Source: Alteromonadaceae bacterium
Lineage (GTDB): Bacteria; Pseudomonadota; Gammaproteobacteria; Enterobacterales; Alteromonadaceae
Assembly: GCA_023301705.1 (NCBI GenBank)
Contig: JALZUE010000072.1
Span: 1 to 34,311 of the forward strand
Reading direction: 5' to 3'
Length of the DNA stretch: 34,311 nt
The notes beneath the pieces are model-generated. The model was not told where the DNA came from. It searched no databases and saw only the letters and a list, made by a program, of their open reading frames with translations. Made by a program: the position numbers and the translations under genes. This document shows, in pieces, positions 8,594 to 18,756 of the stretch. Each line of letters begins with the position of its first letter. Position 1 is the first letter of the stretch.

Positions 8594-11592
8594 GCTAATT
8601 CTCCAGCCAGTATAGTCTCTACCATTTCGGCAAAGGCGTCTTCAATTTCAAACACGTTTGTAAATTCAGCAAATGCCCAACGCCCAAATCGTTCCGAATT
8701 ATTGACGCCAGGAACCCAAAGAGTTTTCATCGTATCAGCTTTCATAACGGCATCGCCATCACGATAACCTTTGATCTCTACGACCAAATTCACGGGCTCT
8801 TCGCCTGCTTCAAGCCTGACGATAAAGTCAGGGATGTAGCGATGAACAGAGGAGCCTTTACGATAAGGGATTTCAAACCCCATGCCTTGGTTTTTAACGT
8901 AAGAGATCACTTTTGGATGTGCCTCAGCGACACGAGCCATTTCAGCTTCCCAAGTCGAATCTTCGACAACATGGCTCACGTGGCATTTATTAGGGTCTGT
9001 CGCAAAAACTGGTTTCGAGGTTACAAAGCCGACATGGCGCGTAGATCCTTCGGGGTTATAAGGGTCTATAATCGCCTTAACCCGGCGTATGCCTTCGTTA
9101 TCATCTTGCGCCTCAGCCCAGCGATTATAAGCTAAGAATATTTTCTCAGCAGCCATATCCGCAAGCTCTTGATAGGCCAACATACCCGGCACAGTATTGC
9201 CTTGGCAAACAAGATACCCTGCGTCTAACCATTGGCGAACAATCCGTTTAACAGGATTAAAAAGGTTTATATTGGGCCCTTTTTCCTCATCCCGGAACCG
9301 TGTGTTCAGCAAGCGTTTTGTAATATGGTAAGAGAGAGACGATGGCCGCGCTAGCTTTGTAAAGACATCTCCTGGCTCCATGGTCGTTTGCTCGCCGACA
9401 ATGCCGGACATAATGGTTTTACAAGGGCCTACTAACTCAGGGGTGAGAACAAGTTTGGAATCTTCAACGAACTCAACGCCCATCTTTTTGTCTGGCAGTT
9501 CAGTCCTGTACCCGTCTACGCGTGGGAACCGGATTTCTAAGTTCGCACGGTCTTTGACAGCTCCAACACGAGTCGTTGGTTTTGGCGCTGATGGGGGAGC
9601 AATGGTAGGCTTTGCCGTAAAGTCAAACGGGATGCCCATGATGTCAGCGTATTCAACATCGAAGAGTCCTTTCTCATTTAGCTCATAAGATTTGCGGCGC
9701 AGCCCCCGACCAACCACTTGTTCGCAAAGAAGCTGAGTGCCGAAGGCGCGCACGCCTAAGATATGCGTCACAGTGTTGGCGTCCCAACCCTCGGTAAGCA
9801 TGGAGACAGACACAACGCAACGTATGCTCTCTCCCATTCGCCCTTTTTCACCAACGGTGTTCATGACTTCTCGCAGCAGCTTCTCATCATCAATTTTCGT
9901 ATTAGGGTATTGGCGTTGGAACAATTCGATTTCAGGCGCCATTGCTTTTTTAAACGTGGCGTTCATAGCATCACCAGACTCTAGCTGAGCACTATCAATC
10001 AGGAATGTATTTGGTTTTCCAAGCCGTTGCTTGTGCTCATCAAAGTTTCTGAACATCTCCAAGTTCCCTGGCACGTATTTCGCGGGTTCAGTCTCAGTCT
10101 CTGGCGTTTCATAACCTGCAATCCAGTCATGCACGAGTTGTGACGTAGACGTATTATTACAAACCACAATAAATACAGGGGGAACTTGGTGGCCATTATT
10201 GTGCCATTCCGCATCTGTCTTTTCATAATGGCTATATAATGAATTCAGGGCTGTTTGTAACGGGAGTGGAAGTTCTGCATTTGGCGTCACGCCACCCTTC
10301 GAACGGCCTTTTTTTGGCATTTTCTTGCCAATATGATCCCACAAATTTCTATAAACTGGTTTCCCGTCCACAGTTGGCATATTATCCAAAATAGGAACAC
10401 GCGGTAGCTTGACGATTCCGCATTCAATTGCGTCCATCAAAGAGAAATCAGATACCGTCCACGGGAATAATGTCCCCTCTCGATAACCAGATCCAGATAA
10501 GAAAAATGGTGTTGCGGATAAATCATAAACTCCCGTCAAACCCATATGCCTTTTAACAGCTTCAATTCCGTTAATCCAAAGGCGTGCCGTATCGCTATTT
10601 TCTTTACCTTCTGCGGTCTTCTTTTCTTGGGAGGCAGGGTTTTCACGATAACAATGATGGGCCTCATCATTGATGACCAATATGTTCTTGGTTCCCATTA
10701 AGTCCCCAAGAGATCTCCGCAACATTTCTCCTTCAGTCTCTGTTGTTTTAATTTCTTCTTCCCGCCAGCCGGAAAGCGCACTCCGCGTTCCTTTGGAGAG
10801 CTTCACCTTTTCTCTTCGTTGGAAGGCATGGTAGTTCGTGATGACAACTTTAGCCTTTGTCAGGTCGGCCACCATATCAGCGGGTATCAATTCTCGGTCT
10901 GTATAATAGCTATCTACACCGCCGGGCTGCAAAACGCGCAGACGGTCTTTAATCGTTATGCCAGGAGCAATGATCAAAAAGCCTTTTGTGTAAAGCTTAC
11001 TAGTAGGGCTGCGCACTGAATTAAGTGTCTGCCATGCAATCAGCATCGCCATTACTGTCGTCTTGCCAGCACCCGTCGCCATTTTCAAAGCCAGACGTAA
11101 TAACTCTGGGTTAGCTTCGGCATTACCGCCTTCGATATGCTTCCAAATATTTGCGTAACGTTTGTTTTTACGAGCAACCTCAGTCAACCAAATGAGGGTT
11201 TCTACGGCTTCTCTTTGACAGAAGAATGGACGGATAGTTTCAAAATTGCTACCATTTCTCCAATATTGCAACAGCCTTTCTGTTGTGGGCGTTACTCCCC
11301 AATCTCTTGAATTGGGAATTTCACGCCAAGCTTTAACGTGGCCTCTAATTTCGTTGATGATGCTGTGAGGGTTATACTTTTCAAGTTCCGCTTCAAAAAA
11401 ATCATCCTGTGAAGCTTGTTTTTTTGTACGTTTTGCCTTTGGAACTGGTGAGTACAAACTCGATCTGCGGCGGCCATTCGTGGCTGGCAAATTAGTAGGC
11501 TGCCCATTGTCGTCCAACTGATGATGCCGGGAAGGCTCATCATAAGGAGAGTTTAAAATAGGTTCTTTAAAAAAATCGTGCGAGTCAGCCAT
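8590..11592 (-). CDS. Type III restriction Res-like DEAH helicase/endonuclease
   Basis: 1000 aa, intact. After a charged, disordered ~70-residue start come Walker A ATGAGKTT (172-179), the DEAH box in VINDEAHHCYR, motif III DLSATPFF, and the C-terminal helicase segment with VSVSMLTEGWDANTVTHILG and QVVGRGLRR (motifs V and VI). Near the C-terminus, YIPDFIVRLE....LVVEIKGYRD is a PD-(D/E)XK nuclease signature (D, E, K). This is the ATP-driven translocase/cleavage subunit of a type III-like restriction system, and I recall it as the 'BPTD_3080' type. First gene of the minus-strand operon; no strong ribosome site is visible before its ATG. Confidence 0.9.
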   Translation of the reverse strand: MADSHDFFKEPILNSPYDEPSRHHQLDDNGQPTNLPATNGRRRSSLYSPVPKAKRTKKQASQDDFFEAELEKYNPHSIINEIRGHVKAWREIPNSRDWGVTPTTERLLQYWRNGSNFETIRPFFCQREAVETLIWLTEVARKNKRYANIWKHIEGGNAEANPELLRLALKMATGAGKTTVMAMLIAWQTLNSVRSPTSKLYTKGFLIIAPGITIKDRLRVLQPGGVDSYYTDRELIPADMVADLTKAKVVITNYHAFQRREKVKLSKGTRSALSGWREEEIKTTETEGEMLRRSLGDLMGTKNILVINDEAHHCYRENPASQEKKTAEGKENSDTARLWINGIEAVKRHMGLTGVYDLSATPFFLSGSGYREGTLFPWTVSDFSLMDAIECGIVKLPRVPILDNMPTVDGKPVYRNLWDHIGKKMPKKGRSKGGVTPNAELPLPLQTALNSLYSHYEKTDAEWHNNGHQVPPVFIVVCNNTSTSQLVHDWIAGYETPETETEPAKYVPGNLEMFRNFDEHKQRLGKPNTFLIDSAQLESGDAMNATFKKAMAPEIELFQRQYPNTKIDDEKLLREVMNTVGEKGRMGESIRCVVSVSMLTEGWDANTVTHILGVRAFGTQLLCEQVVGRGLRRKSYELNEKGLFDVEYADIMGIPFDFTAKPTIAPPSAPKPTTRVGAVKDRANLEIRFPRVDGYRTELPDKKMGVEFVEDSKLVLTPELVGPCKTIMSGIVGEQTTMEPGDVFTKLARPSSLSYHITKRLLNTRFRDEEKGPNINLFNPVKRIVRQWLDAGYLVCQGNTVPGMLAYQELADMAAEKIFLAYNRWAEAQDDNEGIRRVKAIIDPYNPEGSTRHVGFVTSKPVFATDPNKCHVSHVVEDSTWEAEMARVAEAHPKVISYVKNQGMGFEIPYRKGSSVHRYIPDFIVRLEAGEEPVNLVVEIKGYRDGDAVMKADTMKTLWVPGVNNSERFGRWAFAEFTNVFEIEDAFAEMVETILAGELA

Positions 11593-11740
11593 AGGTTGAA
11601 GGTAGCCGACAAAAATCTATCCGCATAGCTTAATTGCTTTTATGAAAGTAAAAACTGTAGATTTTGCATATAATGAAACATTTAAATGAGGTCGCGACAA
11701 ATGCATTGCGACCCAACATTAACACGCTCATAATACGGGG
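11593..11740. promoter_or_regulatory. Divergent intergenic region with -10 box and hairpin/operator
   Basis: This 148-bp gap separates the minus-strand restriction operon from the plus-strand UvrD gene. A perfect TATAAT lies at 11669-11674 on the plus strand, though no good -35 is visible 16-18 bp upstream. At 11690-11713 is an inverted repeat GGTCGC...GCGACC with a 12-nt spacer. It lies downstream of the -10, so it could be an operator or a 5'-leader hairpin for the plus-strand gene. I cannot locate a convincing minus-strand promoter. Confidence 0.45.
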
Positions 11741-13437
11741 ATGGATTTCACGAAATATAGCTCAAGCCAACTAGAACGAATTCTAAAACTGGCGGACCTT
11801 GACGAAAATCAACGCTCGAAAGCTCACTCTGTTTTGTCCAGCCGAACTTCATCACCCTCAAAATCATCTAACATAACACAAACGGCAAATAAGCATTACA
11901 AGCCAACAGCTGAGCAGGTTGCCGCAGTCGAAGCATTCAAAACCGGCGGCGAAGTTATTATCACCGCCTATGCTGGTGCGGGGAAAACAAGCACACTCCA
12001 GCTCATTGCAGAAGCGACCTCAAAACGGGGTTTATATTTGGCTTTTAACTCCGCGACTGCACAGGAAGCTATAGAACGGTTTCCTGAAAATATGAAATGT
12101 ATGACCACACATGGTCAGGCGTTAAGCTTGGTGCGCGAACAGTTTTCGAACTCAAAATTATTCACATCATTGACCCCTCGAAGCCTCAAAGCACTACACC
12201 GCCTGAAAGCGTTAAATATAGCAGGTCAAGAAATTGATGGCCTTGGCTTGGCCTTTCTACAGCTCCTCACAGTTCAGGCTTTTTGCCATAGCTCAGATAA
12301 CACAATAAGCTTGATTCATGTGCCGAAGGATCGTGGGCAATTACAAAAATTTTCCGATTTCGACCTCACACAGGCCAGGAAACGCATCTACGAGGATGCA
12401 AAAATACTATGGAGCCTAATGCTCGACAACGAGGACCCAACGCCTCTTGGTCACGATGGCTACCTCAAGCTTTGGTCATTGCAATCACCTACCTTGGATT
12501 TCGATTTCATTCTGCTCGACGAGGCGCAAGACACCAATCCTTGCGTAATGAAAGTTCTCGATCAGCAGGATTGTCAGGTGATCTATGTTGGAGACCCTTA
12601 TCAGCAAATTTATGAATGGCGAGGCGCGGTAAATGCGATGGCATCAGTCAGAGCTAAAACTGAGGCACAGCTTTCGATGACGTTTCGCTTTGGTAGAGAA
12701 TTAGCTGAGATAGCTTCAGAACTTCTACTTAATCTTGGGGAGAAAACGCCTTTGCGAGCCTTGGATTCAAAATCTACACAGTTGGCAACTTCGGGCAAAC
12801 CAGATGTTAAAATCGCCCGCAAGAATGCGACTTTGATTGAGCAGTGTTTACTACATCAAGAGAATGGCGAACGTGTTGCGTTTGTAGGCGTTAAAGAAGA
12901 TCTGCAAAAATTGATAAGTTCGGTGTACGAACTCAAGGCTGGCAATCCAGCTAAGCACCCTGACCTTGCCGGTTTTTCTAATTGGGAAGAAGTCGTTGCA
13001 CATGCCCAACTTGATGAAGGTGCCGACCTGGTGGCTTTCGTAAGCCTCGTAAGAAAGTTTGGTGAAGGCGCGCTACATTGGGCCTTAAAGAACGCTGTGG
13101 ATGAGAACGATCAGCCCGACATTGTCCTAACAAGTGGTCATCGCTCAAAGGGCGAGAATGGGAAACTGTTGAAATTTGCGAAGACTTTGAAGGCTTAATT
13201 GATGGTGAAGGCCGCATTGCCTACTCAAGTGGTCGATTGTTCTATGTTGCAGTGACACGCGCAAAATCGAAACTTATTGTCAATCCGACGCTACTCAATA
13301 GATTTTGTAAAGCAGAACGCTTCTTTCCTGATGAGGAGTTGAAGGCAATCCATAAGGCGGAAAACGAAGAATTAGCACGCGCGGCTCGAAGAGACTCTCA
13401 CACATCGCCCGAAAATCCTATATTTACGGCCAAGTGA
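11741..13437 (+). pseudogene. UvrD-family SF1 helicase, one frameshift near motif V
   Basis: About 565 aa if repaired. The first frame carries a Q-motif region (YKPTAEQVAAVEAF), Walker A AYAGAGKT (76-83), Walker B ILLDEAQDT, motif III VGDPYQQIYEWRGA and motif IV MTFRFG. It runs off frame after TSGHRSKG at the GGG run 13150-13152. Adding one base there gives REWETVEICEDFEG and then LFYVAVTRAKSKL, which are motifs V and VI, in the frame ending at 13437. A one-base deletion therefore separates motifs IV and VI. It ends 12 bp from the convergent GHKL-helicase gene. GajB-like helicases are similar in type, but no GajA partner is present. Confidence 0.88.
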
Positions 13438-13449
13438 TATTAAGAGACA

Positions 13450-16400
13450 TTAGTCAAAGTACTGTTCACAGTAATGGTGGGCGAGTTTGTCAGAATATTC
13501 CAGTAGGTTGTCATTTACAGTAATGACTTCGCATTTCTCAGTACCTCCATTCTTGGGTCCTCGCATTCCTCGCCCAACCATCTGCATATAAAGCACTGGA
13601 GACATCACAGGGCGAGAAATGACAATCAAATCGGTTTTAGGCGCGTCAAAGCCTGTTGTCAGAACACCGTAATTACAAAGTACTCTCACGCGACCTTTTA
13701 CAAAACCGTCAATAAAATACCGCCGAGCTGTGACATCCGTTTCATGGCTGATGGCTGCGGCGCGCTCACCGCGCAATTCGAGCATGATAGCCAAGGTTCG
13801 GGCGTGAGCGACCGAGTTGGCGAATAGTAGAATTGATTGAGCCTGGTTCTTTATTATGGCGTCTACTAAGAGCAGATTTCGGTCTTCGTCAGAGGCAAGG
13901 CTGTCTAATACCGAGGTAGGAACCCTATTAAATTGATCCATATGTTCACGTTGACCAGCTGTTAATTCGAAGGCTTTGTCATAGTCTAATTTAGAATATG
14001 TGAGTGGGCATAAGACGCCACGACTTCGTAGTGTTTCATGCAGATTAGCTTGGTCCTTAGGTAACCATCGACTATCGAATCTTTTTGCCAATCGTTGAGA
14101 ATCGTCATCATTGCGGCCTCGCCAAGGTGTCGCACTCAATCCGATAACAGGGATTTCATTGTCAGAAGCTGCTTGTCGGCCCGTCTGGAGTCCTAGAAAA
14201 TTCCACAGTTCCGTATAGCTTCTCGTGATAGCGGCGTGGCATTCGTCCACGATCATAAGCCCAACCTTTGAAAGAACTGCTGTATCGGCCTGCTCTATAC
14301 GACTACGCAAAGTGTCGATAGTGGCGACCACCACGCTTGGCCCCTCGTCGGATAGTTCCAAACTCTGAGTATACCCGCCCCAAAATCGAACGATTCTTAA
14401 TGGCTTCCCAGGCGAACCAAGTGCGGACCAAACATCAATAAAACACTGTACGGCTTGCTCACAAAGCTCTTCACCCTGCGCGATCCATAAAACGCTCGAG
14501 GCACGATCCTCTCTGGTCAAGACATGTGTAACAGCAGATTGGACAGCGACACGGGTTTTGCCGCCACCAGTCGGAAGACTTATAACAGCTCGGCGGCGTC
14601 CTGCTCCTTCACTGAGTAAGTTCGCAACCGATTGGTCAATTCCCTCTTGATAGTCGTGCAACGGCGGCAGGTCGCTCGGCCCACGCACTAATTCAAGAGT
14701 ATCTAAACGTGCTGACCGGCTCTCGGCAAACTCAATAGGAAGACCATGCCGACGAACATAATCTCGGGCCTTCTGGCCACCGAAGCGAGAGGGAGGATTA
14801 CTTTCACGAAGTAATCCAGCTTTGAGCATGACTCCCAAAGTCGCGGGACCGAAGGTGCAAAGAACTAGCTCAGCGACACTGGAAGCATTTGCGTCATATG
14901 GGATTAAGTCTGCGGCTTTGTCCGGCAACAGGTCTATTAAAGCGCCAACATCGTTACTTGCCAAATCAGCTAATCGACGAGCAATGCCAGCGTGTGGACC
15001 AACGTCTAGCAGGCTGATATCATTTTCCTCTTCGCAGCATTGTCTGGCCAGATCTGAAGCCTGTGTCTGCCAAGGACAATTTATCTGCCTCGTCATTAAG
15101 GCGTTACGTACAGCATTTAAGATAATTCGAATCGTGGCCTCTCGACCTCCTGCACCGACAGACTTTACATCCAGCAAGAGCGTCCATTCCTCTGAATCAA
15201 AATGAACAGGAAGCGCTGTCGTCGTTGGGCCCAAGGTCCTATGAAGATTTTCAACGCGAGACATAATGACCCGGCGTAAATCGGGCAAAACTTGTTTCAA
15301 CCTGCCTAATTCCGGCCACGCACTGAGGAGCGGTAGAGGCTCTTCTCCTAACGGGTCAAATACCCAACGGGCTTTGGTAGGCAAACGTGTTGCTCCTCCT
15401 GCCTCCCAGATAAGACAAGATCTTTCCGAAAGATAGAAAACCCCTTTCGCAGAACTTTCAACTGCGTGTTCATATGATGGCGTGACGTAGGCATCGGATG
15501 GGGGGCGAGGTCCGTTAGCCGTCGGTATTCTTTGCGGGGTCACACCGACACTGGCGGCTTGATCCCACAGCGCAACCATTTGCCGTGGGATTTCTTTAAG
15601 CACCTCTGCGGCCCGAAGTATTTCCGGCCAGTGATAACTTTTTAGAACCTGCTCTTCCGTCGACAAATCGCTCCACTCATGCTGTCGAGTCGATGCTCCA
15701 ATTTCTGAATTCAAACCCTGTGTTGCCAAACGTAGATCAAGTAACCATTTCGGTCCTCCCGAACTACGAAAGTCCAGCGCCTCAATCAAAGCTGCAATAC
15801 TCTGAGACAAAGATTGTGTTGGGACGCATTTTCCACCTAACCGAATTGGAGAAACCTTGCAGACGAGTAGCCAGACTGGGTGGGCAACCTCTGGCTTGGG
15901 GTATTTTTCTGTATTGCTGAGAGCTACTAGGTGAGCACTTGAATATTTTCTGTCCGCTTGAGCGCATTCACGCAGAAGATGAGACATGATCTCATCTGAG
16001 AATGCCGAAGGGCTACGGTAGCGCAGGGCTAGAGTGGAGCCCGGCGGCATGCGTGTATCGGGCGAAAGTCTTGGTTTACCCCGCGGACGCGTACCTGTAG
16101 CTCGCTCACCAAGCTCACGAAATGGCTCGTGTAGCCACGTCAAATATCGGTCTTTTATTTGTCTTGTTACGCGCGACCGAAAATTTTCAGGCAGACGTGG
16201 CATTCCCAAAAACTTCTTAGGCAACTCAATTCCTATCCCTTGAAAATAGGCTTCATCCAAATCCACCTCTTCCGGAGCATCTTTGACGCCTTGTACATAA
16301 GATTCACGGAACACCCATTCACCTGAAAGTGTTCGAAGACGCAATTTTCCGATATTCGTGTTTAAGAATTTTTGCAGAACATCATTTTCCGTTCGTGCTG

Positions 16401-17524
16401 CAAGCTCCCAGAATTGCGACCATCTTGCCGAGTCTCTGTCTGGCGCGTCACCAAGAGCGGTTTCGAGCTGTTTCTCGCTAACGTCTTTGCCAAGCAGTTT
16501 TACACCCAGGCGCATCAATATTTCACGGATGTCAACATCATCACTTAATTCTGATGCAACGGGATGTAACGTTCCGGGACGCACTCCATCCTCATAGATC
16601 GCGCAATCGGTCGGCGCACGCAGCTCGCTGGTCATGTCCAGAACTATCTTAGCGTCGAACTTTTCCAATCTGTTGTAAGTATCATCAGCCGTTTTCAATG
16701 CCTGGGCGGATGCTGCGGAAGTCTCGATGTCATGTGCATCGAACCAAGCCCGTATCGACGGATGGTCAAGCCACTCTTCCATTTTACCGGCTTGGCGCAA
16801 TACATTGTCCAAGCGGCTGATCCGGTCTTTTTTTCGATAACAACTGGGATGCAACAACGTACCGCTTGGGGCATCAGAGATCTCGGCCCATTGCAAAATT
16901 GTTTTATATTCGATGACTGGATGACGTTTGAGTCGTTCCAAGAGTTGCAAACGTCCTCGCGCATCAGGTAACCGTCCTTCTTTAGCGATATGTTCCGCCA
17001 GCCTTGTTACGAGTGGCTCGGGAAGATCTCCTTCCCGGTCAAGCTTTCTCGGATAGGCATCCAAGACCGCACCCGGGTCATCTTCCGTGGCTAGTGACAC
17101 GACCGCCGAGATTGAGCAATGATTTGAACCCAATCCCGAATCGGCCTATCTGATTATCGCGCTTTGACGATGTGTCAGCTTGGAGCAGAGCTTTCACACC
17201 GTCTTGGTCGAGTGGAGCGCCGGAATTCGAAACACGCAAAAAGTTACGATTGAGTTCAACGGTGATATGCCCACCAGAAGCTCCACCAACATGTATGGCA
17301 TCGGCCGCATTCTGGATAAGTTCAAACATTTGACGATAAGCATATCCGCCTGACAAAATAGATGTCTCACGGTTATGCTGCTCTTCAACCAAATCGCGAT
17401 TGGCGCGATAGGCGTTTAAACATTCAGACTGCTTTTGAGTTACATAGTCAGATAGCGACTCAAAACTCGGAGACACTACCCCAGATTCGTCATTCTGTTC
17501 TTTAAGAGAAAAGTTAGCTACCAT
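13450..17524 (-). pseudogene. GHKL (Hsp90-like) ATPase plus DExH helicase, giant protein, disrupted
   Basis: The start (17524) encodes an Hsp90/sacsin-type ATPase: RQMFELIQNAADAI supplies the N-box Glu and Asn, and GRFGIGFKS is the G2 motif. After ~17120 the frame changes (+1) to a 1227-codon frame that opens with EDDPGAVLDAYPRKLD. It ends in an SF2 helicase with LPTGGGKTRVA, IVDECHAA, GLSATPWRG and QMVGRGMRG. The usual rest of the sacsin-type ATPase domain, after the GFKS motif, is not found between the two parts. I infer an internal deletion of a few hundred residues at the junction together with the frame change. Known relatives are large defence-island proteins of unclear mechanism. In this state the ATPase lobe is incomplete, but the helicase part could still be translated from an internal start. 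Confidence 0.8.
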
Positions 17525-17584
17525 TACTTAATGTTTAAACGTGCAAACACAAATTTTGCAATGAAAAAATGATATTCGCTTTAT

Positions 17585-17737
17585 TAACTGAAGCTCACCA
17601 CGTTCTACTATTGCCGCATTGTAATCGGCATTGGCCAAACATAGCATTATATTGATCCCTCTCCGCACACTTTCATATGACTTGCCATAGCCAAGTAACG
17701 CAGTGGCCTAACGCTAATTTCTGACAAGGCTATACCA
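17585..17737 (-). pseudogene. Possible Sel1-repeat remnant
   Basis: Read on the minus strand from 17737, the sequence begins WYSL. After two in-frame stops it reads ALLGYGKSYES and then MLCLANADYNAAIVERGEL, a pattern close to the end of Sel1-like repeat proteins (LG.MYE.G then W.NLAAA.G..AA..R). It shares 13 identical bases (AGGCTATACCATT on the plus strand) with the clearer Sel1 fragment at 20457-20630. The similarity is weak and the stops make it non-functional. Confidence 0.3.
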
Positions 17738-17762
17738 TTGAAATCATTATATTTTATACTTT

Positions 17763-17786
17763 GCGCCATTTGGCGCTTTTTGTTTT
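17763..17786 (+). terminator. Rho-independent terminator (plus strand)
   Basis: The perfect stem GCGCCA..TGGCGC (17763-17768 / 17771-17776) with a TT loop is followed by TTTTTGTTTT. It terminates plus-strand transcription, yet no plus-strand gene lies upstream between 17525 and this point. Confidence 0.7.
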
Positions 17787-18071
17787 CCCCCTTAAACATC
17801 TAATAGATTCAATAACATAACGGTCGCTAGCCCCCTAGCCTCAGGTGTGTCTCTTTTATGCGCAGCATTCTATTTTCTAAAATCACTATACATTGAATTT
17901 TAAAGGGCTAAGCATCCCCATCTTATAGGAGGGAACGCTCCGCGAGAATTTACTTTAAAGCGATACTGAACAGTCCTTATAAAACTGCCATTTCTCAAGT
18001 GGTTTCGGTGCTAAGAGATCGAGAGATTAGCAGCCTTCAAAACATATTTCGCCTCTTCTAAGCTCTACCCT

Positions 18072-18557
18072 TTAGGCATATTCATGTTCTGAATTAGGAC
18101 CAAAATATTCAGGATAGCGCCGGCTGAGATCATCCCCATTGTTCATATAAGCGGCATTACTTGCGCTCAAACGCGCAATGCGAGCCAGTCGGCCCTCTTC
18201 AATTTCTTCTTGAATTTTCTTGGATGTAAATATGAGATACCCCATATATATTGTTTTATTCGTATCAAATTTATAGGGGTTATACTTGGTCAATCTCTCA
18301 CTTTCAGGTTTGAGAAAATCCTCTTTCTCGACGGCCTGTAGCCGATTACGCCCTTTTTCAGTTATTGAAGCGACCTGTATCAACCAAGGTATTGGCTTGA
18401 AATGCTCAAGCTCGTGAATGATATATTCTTTCTTAATCAAGTCATCTAACAGAATTGGATCTTGGTCGCAAAACCCTAAAACCTCTAAATTAGAGAGGGC
18501 CTGATCGATGGCTCTATCTGTGAAAATGAATTCAACTTTTCCGTTATTTTGTGACAT
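18072..18557 (-). CDS. Hypothetical protein, 161 aa
   Basis: I start this gene at the ATG at 18557 (MSQNNGKVEF) because AGGAG lies 7 nt upstream. A longer frame reaching 18734 would run through the structured leader and is less likely. The protein is soluble and charged, with no signal peptide. GRNRLQAVEKEDF and GRLARIARLSASNAAYM suggest helical stretches. The middle (ASITEKGRNRL) resembles the wing of a winged-helix protein, which is only a hint. I recognise no family. It stands alone between remnants, so its function is unknown. Confidence 0.6.
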   Translation of the reverse strand: MSQNNGKVEFIFTDRAIDQALSNLEVLGFCDQDPILLDDLIKKEYIIHELEHFKPIPWLIQVASITEKGRNRLQAVEKEDFLKPESERLTKYNPYKFDTNKTIYMGYLIFTSKKIQEEIEEGRLARIARLSASNAAYMNNGDDLSRRYPEYFGPNSEHEYA

Positions 18558-18576
18558 GTATAAACTCCTATAAAAA

Positions 18577-18756
18577 CGGTCACCGAGCGCGCTCTGGTGA
18601 CCGGGGAGTTTGAAAGATGTAACTAGACATCCGCATTGACCTTTAGCCATACACGCAAGCGAGACGGCCTGGACATACGCCACTGCCTCCCCGACCCTAT
18701 AAGAGTAGAAAGGCATCGATACGGTCGATACCAACCGCTAGTTACAGGCTTTCAAA
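18577..18756 (-). promoter_or_regulatory. Structured leader with nested inverted repeats (possible RNA element)
   Basis: Immediately upstream of the 161-aa gene's ribosome site is a hairpin: CGGTCACC (18577-18584) pairs with GGTGACCG (18596-18603), and the spacer GAGCGCGCTC is itself palindromic. Further out, TTTGAAAG-A-TGTAACTAG (18610-18627) pairs with CTAGTTACAGGCTTTCAAA (18738-18756), with two good blocks of 8 and 9 bp across ~110 nt. Together they could fold into a long-arm RNA that presents or hides the ribosome site. Leaders with this layout occur before genes of satellite phages and islands. I cannot name a family. Confidence 0.5.

Larger units (their letters stand above)
17525..18071. 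other. 547-bp gap without an intact gene
   Basis: No credible intact gene lies here on either strand. The part next to the GHKL gene holds a possible Sel1-repeat scrap (minus strand) and a plus-strand terminator hairpin, both listed separately. From 17787 to 18071 I see only AT-rich sequence with a ribosome-site-like AGGAGG near 17927 that has no start codon behind it. Confidence 0.6.

Noticed and set aside
711-11592. DISARM or BREX considered for the restriction operon
   Set aside because: No DUF1998 (DrmB), PLD nuclease, PglZ or BrxL/BrxC-type protein is present; only a methyltransferase and helicases are shared.
11741-13437. Gabija (GajB) considered for the UvrD-family helicase
   Set aside because: No GajA (OLD-type ATPase/TOPRIM nuclease) gene lies beside it, and the helicase motifs alone are not specific.
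18558-18734. Extended N-terminus of the 161-aa gene starting at 18734
   Set aside because: The extension runs through nested inverted repeats, while the internal ATG at 18557 has a good ribosome site 7 nt upstream.
18610-18756. Inverted repeats ending in TAACTAG/CTAGTTA considered as an integron attC site
   Set aside because: The core-site consensus GTTRRRY/RYYYAAC is not met and there is no integron integrase or cassette array.
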